Of a stretch of DNA of 64,000 bases, positions 47,544 to 58,624 are shown one piece after another. The stretch spans positions 1-64,000 of the forward strand of contig JAGPYM010000049.1 of the NCBI GenBank assembly GCA_020736575.1, given 5' to 3'. Position numbers and translations under genes: made by a program. Origin of the DNA: Thelonectria olida. Its lineage: Eukaryota; Ascomycota; Sordariomycetes; Hypocreales; Nectriaceae. Position 1 is the first letter of the stretch; each line of letters starts with the position of its first letter. Under the pieces are notes generated by a model, which was given only the letters and a program-made list of their open reading frames with translations, ran no database searches and was not told the origin of the DNA.

Positions 47544-49130
47544 GACGACCTCATCGAAGGATGGGATGAAATTTCGTATGGGTAATGACTATGATTCGTA
47601 TTGCCGTGCATACCTTGGGGCGGAGAATATTAGAATGTATTGGGAATTGGAACAAGAATTACCTCATTCGGAAGGTGCACGCACTGCCAAATAATGCCAA
47701 TTAGGCTGAGGATCGTGGGAGCGGCGACACATTTGGGCAGTAAGCACAACAAACATCATGTCTTGGCGCTTAGTTACTGACAAGCAAATCAATCAGTATC
47801 AGTATAGGTTTTATCAATCAGTACTGCTTGTTGAGAAGTCTGCCTCAATTGCTCATGATGGGATAGCAAGTAAAAGACGCTAATGCTAGGCTGCTAATCG
47901 CCGCATGCCCCAGCGATCAAGCCGAAGACCCACAGGTCGCAACCGGTTCATCCTTGCACAAACACAGCGTAAGCACTACCATAGTATCTGGGGGACGCCA
48001 TAACCCAGGCGCGTGTCCGGCCGCAGAATGCTTTTTGGGACTACGCTCAGCGTATCCAGGAAGTCCTACAAACACATCCGGCCGGATCTTGGCAACCAGG
48101 AACGCGCAATGTCTCAGCCAATTAAGCGAGTTCAGCTCAGGGTTTAGGTTTCGCGCCAACAAACGGCGATGCCTTTAATTAGGTGGCATGCGTCTAAACA
48201 CGAGCCAAACCTCAGCTATTGAACTCTAGTTCTGTCGCATTGCAGATATCACGCGTTGGATTTGTGGGTTGTCATGACCGGGCTGCACCGGTGAGACAAT
48301 ATTGGCGGGTGTGATCACCGGGAGCTCTTGTCCTGGCATCAACATCCATGTCCCCTCACGAATCTTCCTAAGTAGATATTAGCGCTGACATGGAGACATC
48401 GCAGTGGCCCATGGCCATCGCTCAGTACATTGGTAAACTCGGGTTCTCTCAACGACAGCATACCCAATAGCAACAAGGGAAAGCTCGATCCCAAACGAGG
48501 TCTCGTATTCCCACACTAAGGGGAGCATTTCAAAAGTTTTGGCCCAAGAAAAAGCAACGATATAAGACAACCAATCAATCCAAGGATAAGAACATAAGTA
48601 CATCTCTTCTCTCACAAGCCCTGGAAGCCAGAGATTATCGCACGCCTTCAATCACTAGCCTTTGGCCTCTAGTACCTGAGCCCCCTGAAGCTATAGGGGC
48701 TGTAGCGAATACCTCGAGGATGTTGGCTTGCCTTCTATGTACCTCAGGGTACCGACAAGAGAGAGGCCCAAGACACGACGCAGGATGGCGTCGTGGCGCT
48801 CGACGATAACTCTAAAAGTGCCCCTGAATATCGGAAAGCTCCGCACGGCTGTCGGCGGGTGTGTGCCATCGACTGTCCCTGGATGATATTGACTTCTGCG
48901 CTTCTGTCAAATTTGCAAGGCTTCCCCGTGACAGGAAGAAAGAAACAATTGAAAGCCAGAAATAAAGAGGAACCGGTTCCATTTCACGGTTCCCAACGTC
49001 TTTTCTTTCATTCTTTCTTTCCCCTCCCCATTTCTCATCTTCTACGGAAACCGGTCCTGCACCAGCCCCCTGAGAGTTTCCCGATCGTCCGAATCATCAA
49101 CTCTGCTCGGAAATTTCAACGGCTTCGAAA
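47544..49130. other. Intergenic interval, no gene recognised
   Basis: Only short ORFs without family features. 48960-49130 directly precedes the TPR-CHAT gene and is C/T-rich (about 49000-49030), possibly its leader. Confidence 0.35.
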
Positions 49131-51128
49131 ATGGACCCCATGCTCTTCATCGCCGTCAATTGCTGGACATCCATCCTTCATGCATTGTTGATGTCTGTCA
49201 AGGCCACCCCAAAATACCATCCAGATCGGGCTGCATGGTTGAACAACCTTGGGGTTCGACTTGGCGATAGATACTCACGCACTGGAGCGATGGCGGACCT
49301 CGAAGAGGCTATTCGTGTGGCCCGGGAGGCCGTTAAGGCCACCCCAGAAGATCACCCAGACCGGGCTGGACGGTTGAACAACCTTGGAGGTCGACTCAGC
49401 GACAGATACTCACGCACTAGAGCGATAGCAGACCTTGAGGGGGCTAAGCAGTGCTTTAACGTCGCTTTGAATCACCGGGAGTCTCCCATCAATATCCGCA
49501 TTACCGCCGGCCGTAGATTTCTATCATCCTCGGACATTCTTCAAGATAATCATCAAGCATTCGTCGTTGCAAAAAAAACTATCGAATTGGTTCCTTTGTC
49601 TGCTCCACCTTCGGTACAAAACACGGATAAACAGCATCTTCTCTCGCAAGCCGCCGGATTCGCCTCGGATGCGGCAGCGGTCGCGTTACATGTTGGCAAA
49701 GGGCCAGTACCTGCAATCGAACTACTCGAGACTGGCCGTGGTGTTCTTGCAAGTTCTCTTCAAGATCTGCGTACCGACCTTTCCACCCTACAGAAACAAT
49801 ATCCGGAGCTGTCGCGCTCGTTTGTCGAACTTCGAGACCAGCTGGACGCGCCAACTTCACAGGGTACCCTTGTCACGGCCGGAAGCACTCCTATCACCCG
49901 TCAGGCCGAAGCTGATCGGCGCTACGAGGCTGGCACATAGATGCCGCTCCTCCTCAAGGAAATCCACAGCCAGTCTGGGTTTGAGCGATTCCTTCTCTCT
50001 GCATCAGAAGCCGAGATGCGAGAAGCGGCAGTGCAAGGTCCGATCGTCATCCTCAACGTGAGCTCGCACCGGTGCGATGCTTTGATCGTCGAGAAATCTG
50101 CTATCCGAGTACTGGAGTTGCCTTGTCTCTCTCGACAAGATATTCACGATCGAGCCCGAGACGTTCAATCTCTTGAGACGCTTGGCTGGCTCTGGGATGC
50201 TGTTGTTAGCCCCGTGCTTGATGCTTTAGGCTTTAATAAGCCTCCATCTGGCGATTCTTGGCCACACGTATGGTGGATTCCAACAGGGCCGCTCGTCAGA
50301 TTTCCTCTCCACGCAGCGGGACACCATTTGGAGCGCAGCTCTAACACATCCCTCGATAGGGTCGTCTCGTCCTATAGCCCGTCCATTAAGACAATCATAC
50401 ATAGCCGTCAACAGTGTGGTCAAGAAACGGCGGCCGAGTTATCAAAAAATGTCGTCCTCATCGCTATGCAAGACACTCCAGAACAGAAGCGACTTCAATA
50501 CACAAGAAAAGAGACAAGCGCGGTGCAAGCTGTTTGTGAGTCGATGGAACTACTGTACGTCCAACCTCAACCCTACAACAAAGAGGTCTTATCAGCCTTG
50601 GAAACCTGCAGGGTATTCCATTTTGCTGGGCATGGTGATGCAAATGAGGAAAACCCGCTGCAGAGTCTCTTGCTTCTTAAGGATTGGAAGCAGGATCCCC
50701 TAACGGTAGGATGTCTGTTAGGGACCAACCTGAGTTCCAAATCGCCATTTCTTGCCTACCTCTCAGCCTGCGGAACCGGCCAGATTCGGCACGAGAGATC
50801 AATTGACGAAAGCATCCACCTGACAGGTGCCTTCCAACTAGCAGGGTTCCGACATGTAGTAGGCACGCTTTAGGAGGTCGACGACGAGTTATGTGTACGC
50901 ATGGCGAGATTGACGTACGAGTTTCTACGAGACAGTGGAATCAGCGACGAGTCCGTAAGCTGCGGGCTCCACCGTGCCACCAGGCAGCTTCGAGACGACT
51001 GGGTTCATCAGGAACGGGATGGCCTGGAGGCTATCCGAGACTCTAGATCGGCGAGGGATGTTGTGATATGCGAAAGCGCAGGGCCGAACAGGCCGCTCTG
51101 GGTTCCGTATGTTCACTACGGGGTTTGA
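49131..51128 (+). pseudogene. TPR-CHAT domain protein, two in-frame stops
   Basis: A single reading frame runs through the span. 49197-49466 holds two near-identical 45-residue tetratricopeptide-type units (ATP(K/E)..HPDRA..LNNLG..L.DRYSRT), period 135 bp. A helical linker with QAAGFASDAAAVAL and ELLETGRGVLASSLQDLR follows, then a CHAT caspase-like domain. In the CHAT domain the catalytic His lies in FHFAGHGDAN (about 50620-50650) and the catalytic Cys in LSACGTG (about 50762-50782). TAG codons at 49938-49940 and 50871-50873 break it. At the second, family context (HVVGTLWEVDD) implies TGG to TAG, and the first is compatible with CAG to TAG; both are RIP-type changes. Relatives normally have a longer TPR array or an N-terminal effector/NTPase, so the 5' part is also lost. 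CHAT proteases act in programmed cell death and defence-like systems. Confidence 0.85.
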
Positions 51129-51562
51129 CATCTTGGCGCGGTGCTAGGAGATGTCCTATGAAGCTGTTTTTATTTTTCCTTCGCGAACCTTACCCCCTCT
51201 TTGTCCATAAGGTCTGTCGTTTCGAGGGCAATTCCTTGCGCAGCCGCCTTGCTTCGTATCCTATCTGTTCTCCAGGAGGCAACTGGGACAGGTCTTCAAG
51301 GCCGCAATCAGGGCTCATGGTCTTATATAATTTTAGTACGTAGGTTGATACCTAAATAATCTTTCTATGAATTGAACGTACAAGCACTTGACGCTTCAAT
51401 TAACCGACTTGCAAAGCCGGTAAGCTGAGGTTGGTAACCAGGCATGCTGGTGGGCTGTAGATTGCTGTGGCTCAAAAAGAGTGGCGCGGGGATCGTGGCC
51501 CTGTCTGGATTTCAATTTCCTCGTTCATGGCAGCATCGCTGTCCGCTTCGTTGCCATAGAGG
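51129..51562. other. Short interval between CHAT gene and LINE scrap
   Basis: No gene recognised. ORFs here are short and lack motifs. Confidence 0.3.
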
Positions 51563-51770
51563 TCAGTCAGTTTGCATGGCGAATTTAATCGCCGCCCGCA
51601 CCGCCTGTAGGTTAGGTGTCCATTTTGGTCCATCCAATGCTGCCTTTCCGCCCAGAAAGAACGAGAGGTTTCCCATCATTGTTTGTCCGACTTGTCCATG
51701 CGTTCTCGCTGCGCGTCCCATTTCGTGCACCGGAATAGAAATGTTCCATCGTTTCTGCTGCTTGTCCACA
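51563..51770 (-). mobile_element. Third LINE scrap (end of ORF2)
   Basis: The minus strand encodes FLFRCTKWDAQRERM and, after a frame change, MGNLSFFLGGKAALDGPKWT followed by PNLQAVRAAIKFAM. This is the extreme C-terminus of the Tad-like ORF2 (compare 30260-30435). It is closer to the copy at 19345-19870 (shared KAA(S/L)DG) than to the 26850 element. Confidence 0.8.
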
Positions 51771-52645
51771 GGTGCTGTTGAGACCGTATGACTAAGGTGG
51801 TCCGATCTGCTGGTGGCTGGGATGTGGATACTATGTAGTGAGCTGTGCTCCTCATACACATACTGAACTTAGACCTTTAACATGTTACCAATCGTTTTTG
51901 CTTTATCAGGTTATGAGCCCGGAAGGCATACTAACCTCGCAAATAAGAAAGCTGAGTGTTTTCCTCCCTTTATTATAACTATGATGAAGTCGAAAGACTT
52001 CCTTCTACTGCGCACTAACTCAGCCTATCCAATTTCAACCGATGGCCAGCAATCTTACTCTCTACGGCAACGTCGGCTAAGACCACCTAAGCTATTAAGA
52101 CACATTAACGAGCCTCCCGTAACGAAGCTGAAAACTCCCAGCCTCTCAAAGGAGAAGTTTTCTCAAAATACCAATCTTCTGCCAGCCTCCTCAGCCTCCT
52201 CCCTCACTACAAAAGCTTACAAACCAACTAACAGGAAATGTCTACAAATAACTACAACTCGAGGCCTCGCCTCTTCAGAAACCATCATCCTTCACGAAGA
52301 GAATTTTCCCAACCTCACTGCTGATCTGGACGAATGCTCTGGGGAAGGAGCCTTTGACCCCTCTTGTGCTGAGACGGTTCTCTGACCCGCAGCCCGGAGC
52401 TCCGACTGGCCGGTTTCATCTTGACACCTCTTGTCAAGACATGGACGTCCAACCTTCATCCTTACGTCTACTAACTCCAACAACAGAAGGGCTATCAGAT
52501 CCCAGTCCCTCGGAAGACGAACTCGACAGAAATGACGCAGCAAGGTCTCTTACTTGTGACATTGCCGAACTAAAGACGGAAACCTCTCCTCGAATCGAAT
52601 CTATACCCTACCAAAGACCCGCAATCAAGGAATCCGTGCTTCGCC
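51771..52645 (+). other. Presumed 5' leader of the copia element
   Basis: Between the LINE scrap and the copia gag start there are two open stretches (51882-52385 and 52354-52659) rich in Ser/Thr/Leu with no recognised domain. By position this should include the 5' LTR and leader of the copia element, but I could not place TG...CA LTR ends or a tRNA primer site, and no matching 3' LTR is present in the window. Confidence 0.35.
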
Positions 52646-55600
52646 ATGTCAACTACTAAGGACTCGCTCGCTCCCCTCAACGGTCTAGGCAAAATCCCAA
52701 AACTGGAAGAAACCAGTCAGTGGATAGCCTGGAAGAGGGAAATGATGGACCTTTTGGACATGTGCGGATTCGGAGACCTTCTGACCAGGAATGCACAACC
52801 TCCGACCCAAGGAAGCGATCTCGAAACTCGAATCGAAGCCTGGAGGAGTCGTTAGGACCGAGCCTGCAGCGCCATTCGAAATCGACTTGGATACAACGCT
52901 CGAGACTTCGTTCGAGGAATCCCTACAGCCCTCGAAATGATTAACCTGCTTGAATCCCGTTACCGACCTGCTGGAAGTGCGATTTTCCAAGAGCTAGATC
53001 GAAAATACCAGCAACTTAACCTAGACTCTTGTGACTCGGTTATGCAGTTTGCAGAAAAACTCCGGCAAGCAAGAGCCGAGCTTCTTGAGATGGATCGAAC
53101 CTGCCAGATCGGCGAACCCCAATTCCTTAATAAGTTCCTGTGTGGACTTGGCCCAAGCTATGAAGTATTCCTTACTGCCTTTACCCAAAACCACAACATC
53201 CTTCCTGTTCGAGATCCAGCCAATTCAGACATTATCACAAAACCCGCTGTCACCTTTGAAACTGCCATCTTCGCTGCGGAACAAGAAGAACAACGACAGA
53301 AGGGAGTTACCGTCAGACTTGCCCAAGTCGCCGCCATGATAGCTCAGGAGTCCTCAGGATGCGGGCACTGTGGAAGGAAGGGACATGACAAACCAAGTTG
53401 CTGGAAACTTCATCCAGAGCTTACGAAGGAACATGGGAAAAAGTTCCTTGAGAGACGACAAAGAAAGGTGCAGAGACGGGAGAAAGAAGGAGAAAAGGAG
53501 GCCAACAAGGACTCCGAACTAAATTCCACCGCTCTAGCATACCTTCAGCCTCAATAAGCACGGCTGGCTCTCTGGCAGAACGACTTCCAAAGTCACCTTG
53601 GACTTATAGGAATGACTCTTGGACTCTCAGGATCACAGATCTCATCTCAAGCTCGCGCCCTCGAACGGATCCATGTCCTGGACAGCGGTGCCTCCTCGCA
53701 CATCTTCTGTCGATCAAAGAGCTTTGCAACCCTTGACAAATATCAGGGACTCCCGATCAATGGCATTGCAGATACAATAGTCATGCTGGAAGGAAGAGGC
53801 ACCTACTCTCTTCGCGTGCAAGGACCAAATGGACCCCAAGATGTCATGCTCGACAATGCTTTATATGTTCCAGGAGGACATTCCAACCTGCTCTCTGTCT
53901 CTGCGCTAGAAAAGAAGGGAGCAGAAGTCCTCATTTGGAATGGAAAAGCAATCGTCACTAATAAGGGGAAAACCGTCCTTACTGCAATAAGGATCTGTGG
54001 AGTCTACGTGGTTGACGAGGCGGAAGAAGATCACATCCAAGCAACTCTGGCCTCTTTTTCAGTGGGAGATTCTCGACTACAACTTTGGCACGAACGACTT
54101 GCACATTTGGGAGAGCGAAATATCAAGAAATTGATCAAGATGTCCACAGGCATCCGACCAGACGAACCACCCTCGGACCCATGTGAAGCCTGTGTGAAAG
54201 GCAAACTTAAAGAATGCCCCCATATTTGGCCTATCAAGAAAGGAACCTATCCCCTAGAGTGTATTCACGCTGACATTGCGGGGCCTTTTCAAGAAGTGGG
54301 AGCTGATGGAAGCCGCTACTGGGCCTGCTTTATTGATGACTTTACTCAAATGTCTTGGGTATATCCAATCAAGGAGAAATCTGAGTTTGAAGAATGCTTT
54401 CAGCACCTGATCAAACAACATGAAAGGCCAGAAAGGCGTTGTCATTTTCTATATCTTGATCGAGGAGGAGAGAATCGGAGTCAAGTCCTAGTCTCACTCT
54501 GCCATGACAAAGGGATCAAACTCTCGTATATAGCAACAGAACAACATCAACAAAACGGCCTTGCTGAGGTTCTTACCGAATTATGCTCGAGAAACTCACG
54601 CCAACGCTGCTCCCATCTTTAAAACGAAAGAAGACGCAGTTAAAAGGAATCCCCTGCAAACTCCTCGGTTACCAAGGTAGCACGAATTACATTTTGCTCG
54701 ATAGAAAGGACAGAGTATTTGTCTCAAACAACGTTATCTTTTCTGAGGATGTCAAACATAAGAAAAGGCCGACGGTGGACAATCCTACGCGTGTAGAGAG
54801 CGATCAAAGACCCTTGCAGCGGCGACGACTAGACTCAAACGACCCGGATCCCGAGTGGCCAGCTACCCTAGATCCTGCTCCTCTGCTAACCGCAATTTAA
54901 GAGACAAATGAGACTAGAGATAGCACCCGCGGCGAAGAAACACCACACGAGTCACCAGAGGGAGACCCAGAACGAGATTTTGATCAGGCATTAGTAAGGT
55001 CGACCATTCATGTTGCCGAAGATGATCACCAAGCTCCAAATGAAGCTACTGAACGACATATTGAATTACGTCTGCCAGAACGATCGACAAGAGGGCAACT
55101 GCCATCTCGGTATACTCTAGCAAGTATGAACTTTGCCTTCCTCGGAGCAGTTGGACGACAACTCTGCTTGATTGTACGCGACCTTGACCAATCGGAGCCG
55201 AGGACCTTTAAAGAAGCTGTGAAAGGATCCCATGGGAAACTTTGGTGGTCTGGCCTTGAGGATGAACATGGGTCTCTAATAGAAAATGGTGTCTGGACTC
55301 TTATTGAACTACCACCAGGACGAAAGGCCCTTTGAGGAAAATGGGTCTTTAAACTCAAACGAGGAGAAAGTGGAGAATCCCTACGATACAAGGCCAGATT
55401 TGTCGTAAGAGGATTCGAACAAAAAGAAGGGATCGACTTTAATGAGACCTTTGCCTCAGTTGTCAAACCAATGAGTTACAAGATGATCTTCGCTATAGCG
55501 GCCGCTCCCGATCTGGAACTCGAACAGATGGGTGTAAAAACTGCTTTTTGAATGGCTACGTTGCAGAAGAAATCTATGTCGAACAACCTGAAGGCTTTGA

Positions 55601-56271
55601 CGATGGAAGTGGGAGAGTCTGCAAGCTCATAAAAGCGCTGTATGGGCTTAAATAGGCACCACGGGTCTGGTATGGAACTCTCTAACTTCCTCAAGGAACT
55701 AGGCTTCAAGCCGTTGATCTCAGACATGGGAGTCTTTGTCAATGGACACATGTTCATCGCTGTCTATGTGGACGACCTGCTTATTGCTGGGCCCTCAATG
55801 GAGGAGATCACTACGATTAAAAGGGCTTTATGCAAGAAGTTCAAGATGACAGACCTTGGTTCATGCAAATACTACCTCGGAATGTCCCTTAGGAGGGACA
55901 GAGCAAACAGATCCATCTCTCTATCTCAGACAGCATACTTGGATAAGATCCTACGAGACTTTGGAATGGATCAGTCCGCCCCAAATGCCACACCAGTCGC
56001 TACAAGCAAGTTCGGAGAAACAGATCCCGAATACAAAGCAACCGATCAGCTCAAACAATGGTATGCGAAGGCAATTGGATCACTTATGTATCTCATGCTT
56101 GGAATGAGACCAGACATCGCTTTCGCTGTTTCACTCTGCAGCAGATTCCTTAGAAATCCTTCTCTAGAACATCAAACGGCAGTCAAACGAATCTTTCGAT
56201 ATCTTAAGGGATCAAAGAACCTGGAACTTGTATACCGAGGGCAACTTCAGTCACTACTTGGGTACACATAT
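52646..56271 (+). mobile_element. Decayed Ty1/copia retrotransposon, 3'-truncated
   Basis: Gag-pol in copia order: gag, zinc knuckle, protease, integrase, reverse transcriptase. It is interrupted by stops, a deletion in integrase (about 54570) and frame changes, and it ends abruptly at about 56271. There the sequence switches to the 3' part of the minus-strand dehydratase gene, without RNase H or a 3' LTR. It is therefore an immobile relic whose 3' end was removed, or which was joined by rearrangement to the dehydratase gene. Confidence 0.92.
52646..56271 (+). pseudogene. Copia Gag-Pol polyprotein pseudogene
   Basis: One frame with stops carries Gag from 52646 (QWIAWKREMMDLLDMCGFGD), the CCHC zinc knuckle CGHCGRKGHDKPSCW (about 53362-53406), and the protease motif DSGASSH (about 53680). 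It also carries the GAG-pre-integrase HERLAHLGERN and integrase blocks (CIHADIAGPF, ACFIDDFTQMSWVYPIKEKS, YLDRGGEN). After a deletion, 54640-54760 continues at the post-integrase LLGY...YILLDRKDRVFVSNNVIF block. RT follows from 55126 (GKWVFKLKRG, FNETFASVVKPMS, active site YVDDLL at about 55766). Stops include TAG 52853, TAA 53555, TGA 55333 and TAG 55653; the last sits where copia RTs have LKQAP, so CAG to TAG. One T is missing from a T run near 55545. These fit RIP plus small indels. Confidence 0.9.
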
Positions 56272-56274
56272 TCA

Positions 56275-58624
56275 CGGGGGTTGGAGGCCGAGCTTGCTTG
56301 TGTCCATTGTGAGTCTCATGGGGACCTTTTCTGCTGCAGGCCATTCGCCAGGCTCGCCGAGCGGATCGATGCGCAAAATGATGGCACCCTTTTCGGCGTC
56401 TGCGGTAAGACTCTCTTCGTCGCTGGTCACGGGCGAGACCGCAGGGAAGCCAGCGTCCGCTAGGGGTCGACGAATGGTTGCCGTATCCGAAGCGGATCCG
56501 TAGAGCACCTTGATACCCTGGCCCGGGAGGACCGAAATCTTGCCCTTCTTGGGATGGATCTCGACGCTGATTGCGTAGTTGGCAATCTCGATCAGAGGCG
56601 ATCTGTGAGGAATCTTCACATCCGTGGGACGGGCGAGGTAGATCAGGCCTTCATTGTCCCAGGCTGTGGGGACGATCGGGGCCGAACTAGCAGCCTCGCT
56701 CACAAGAGCCGTCTAGTTCAAGTGCAGAGTTGTGACCGGCTTAGGTTCTTCGTAGTATCGGGCGACATTGTACCCGATGGAGGCGACATCAAGCTTCCCA
56801 GCTCCGCCAAAGTTGCTAATGCTAATAGAACACATTGAGGGTGAGGGCGGGGGTTGACTGACCCAATGGCAATACGAGCCGAGGACTCTGTGGCAATCCT
56901 CCATTTAGCAAACAAGCCCTTCTCAATATCAATGGCCTTGTCATACATAATACCCTACGAGAATATGTTAATAATTATATGTCACTCTCTTGAAAGTATT
57001 GGTTTCTTACCTTGTTTGGGAGGGACCAGGTTGCGGCTGAGAAGATTCTGGTGAGTACCGTAACTGCCTCGGGTGTCGAATTACTAACCGGGATAGAGTT
57101 ACCATCAGCGTCTCGATCCAGGGAACCAAAGAGGGCGATAAGGAACTCATCATCTCCATCGCCTACCTTGAAGTCAGCGACACTCAAACCATTAGTACAG
57201 GCAACGTGGGGTGCTTGCCATCAAAATCACCGCACAGAAGGTAGTGACCTAGTCCATCTCCAGTCTTCTAACGTTGGTTCGGAGTCCCGTAAACGTCCAG
57301 AACGTGTCGCTTCCATTTGGTATCCTTCATTCCACGGCTGGTCTTGGTGTAGACACAAGCAGAAATACCATGGAACGGGTCAAGAGTTGCGATATAGGCA
57401 AATGGGTCATCACCCAGCTTGCCTACATCAGCGCAACCGGTACCCCAATGGTCTCCGCTACCTGGCGACTCTGTGGTGGGAGATTGTCTGGGTTCTTTGG
57501 GCTCTCCGACGCCGATGAGTTCACGCTTCCAGACGCCATCCTCATGGTACAACCAGGTGGTGCCTTCTCTAGACGAGATAATCATGGAATCGAGGTCATC
57601 CTCACCATTGAGTCTATTGTTCAGTCGTCAGAAAACCACAATGTTTTGCCCAGAATCAAATCCATGAAGCTTACTTTTTTGGGGTGATTTCGTGGATGAC
57701 AGTAAAGTTTTCGTCATCAATAATATCACGCTGCCATTCGATACTATAAAGCGTTTAAAGAAGTTCAAGGAGATTGAGACTGGCTCCACTTACGCCTCGA
57801 GGACATTCTCCGGAGCCTGGAAGCGGATGATGGGAATAGGCGTAGTCTAACAAGGTTTATCAGCTCCTGAAAGTGGCTATTGGGAGACATCAGAATGATT
57901 TACCTTGTCATGAGCACCATAGACCACTGATGCGGCGACGATCTCAAGAAAGGACCTGTGCTTGTTAATGTTGCTGGCCATATATATCGTGTAGTGTAAT
58001 TTCTCACTTCTGGGTAAAATGTCCAGCCTTCATTCGGTGCATAGCTGGCCACCGGCCGATCTTCCGCTGCTTCCATGGACCGGACCCAAGCTTATCCGGA
58101 CCAGGGTTTTCGAGCCAGGAGATCCATCCGCCCTTCATATCGCACTCAAGCATGAACGGACCGTAGTCATGGCAAACGACCAAGTCCATCAACCCATTAT
58201 TGGTGATGTTGACGGCCAGAACCGCAACGGGAGAGTTGAACTCTCCAATCACGTGTTTGGTCCAAGCTAGGCAGGCTATTAGTATGGAGAATATGCGAAT
58301 GGCGAAGGAAGGGGTACTTACACTTGGTGAGCGCCGCCGCACCTCCAGCTTGGCCAGATGCTTCATTCTCGGCTATGGGGTTGTCCAAAAATTCGACAAC
58401 ACCCGAGACGAGGCCAGAGCTACCCTCTTATCGGCACACTTTCTCTGTATTAGTGATGGCATCACATACGTGATAATACCAGGAACTCGATCCTTGTCAC
58501 TGAAATGGAAAGTATCAACCCAATAACCATCCTCACGTTTGGCCTCAACGACAGCGTTGCCAAAGGATGGAATAGCCACAGCAGCAGGCTGGCCAGAGTG
58601 GTCGGAGTTCTCATTCATCAACAT
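56275..58624 (-). pseudogene. Aldos-2-ulose dehydratase (anhydrofructose pathway) pseudogene, 3'-truncated
   Basis: In characterised fungal relatives this enzyme converts 1,5-anhydrofructose onward to ascopyrone/microthecin. My ten exons on the minus strand are 58624-58470, 58419-58322, 58266-58008, 57955-57904, 57846-57794, 57743-57675, 57613-57219, 57162-57011, 56954-56863 and 56815-56275. Introns are 47-61 bp and every phase agrees (622 codons left). The propeller part carries FG-GAP/VCBS-type blocks: DGYWVDTFHF, VCHDYGPFMLECD, GWISWLENPG, DLDSMIISSREGTTWLY, DPFAYIATLDPFHG, GDGDDEFLIAL, ARIAIGNFGGAGKLDVASIG. A cupin follows (GKISVLPGQGIKVLYGS, ADAEKGAIILR). In-frame TAGs lie at 57270-57268 and 56715-56713. 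The second cupin and C-terminus are missing at the copia junction. The start at 58624 is my best guess. Specificity is inferred from the propeller-cupin layout and the neighbour. Confidence 0.82.
57163..57218 (-). other. GC-AG intron in the dehydratase pseudogene
   Basis: The 56-bp intron starts GCAAGC (descending from 57218) and ends TTCAAGGTAG (57163), with a branch-like TACTAATGG inside. Splicing here joins FDG to DGDDEF, restoring the family block in frame; no GT donor in the vicinity does so. Either a natural GC donor or a GT donor mutated to GC. Confidence 0.7.

Noticed and set aside
51380..51450. Possible tRNA (GACTTGCAAAGCC anticodon-like stretch)
   Set aside because: No paired acceptor stem or proper D and T arms can be drawn.
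58445..58469. 25-bp intron ending at the first CAG in dehydratase intron 1
   Set aside because: Too short for a fungal intron; the acceptor at 58420 gives 50 bp and the right frame.
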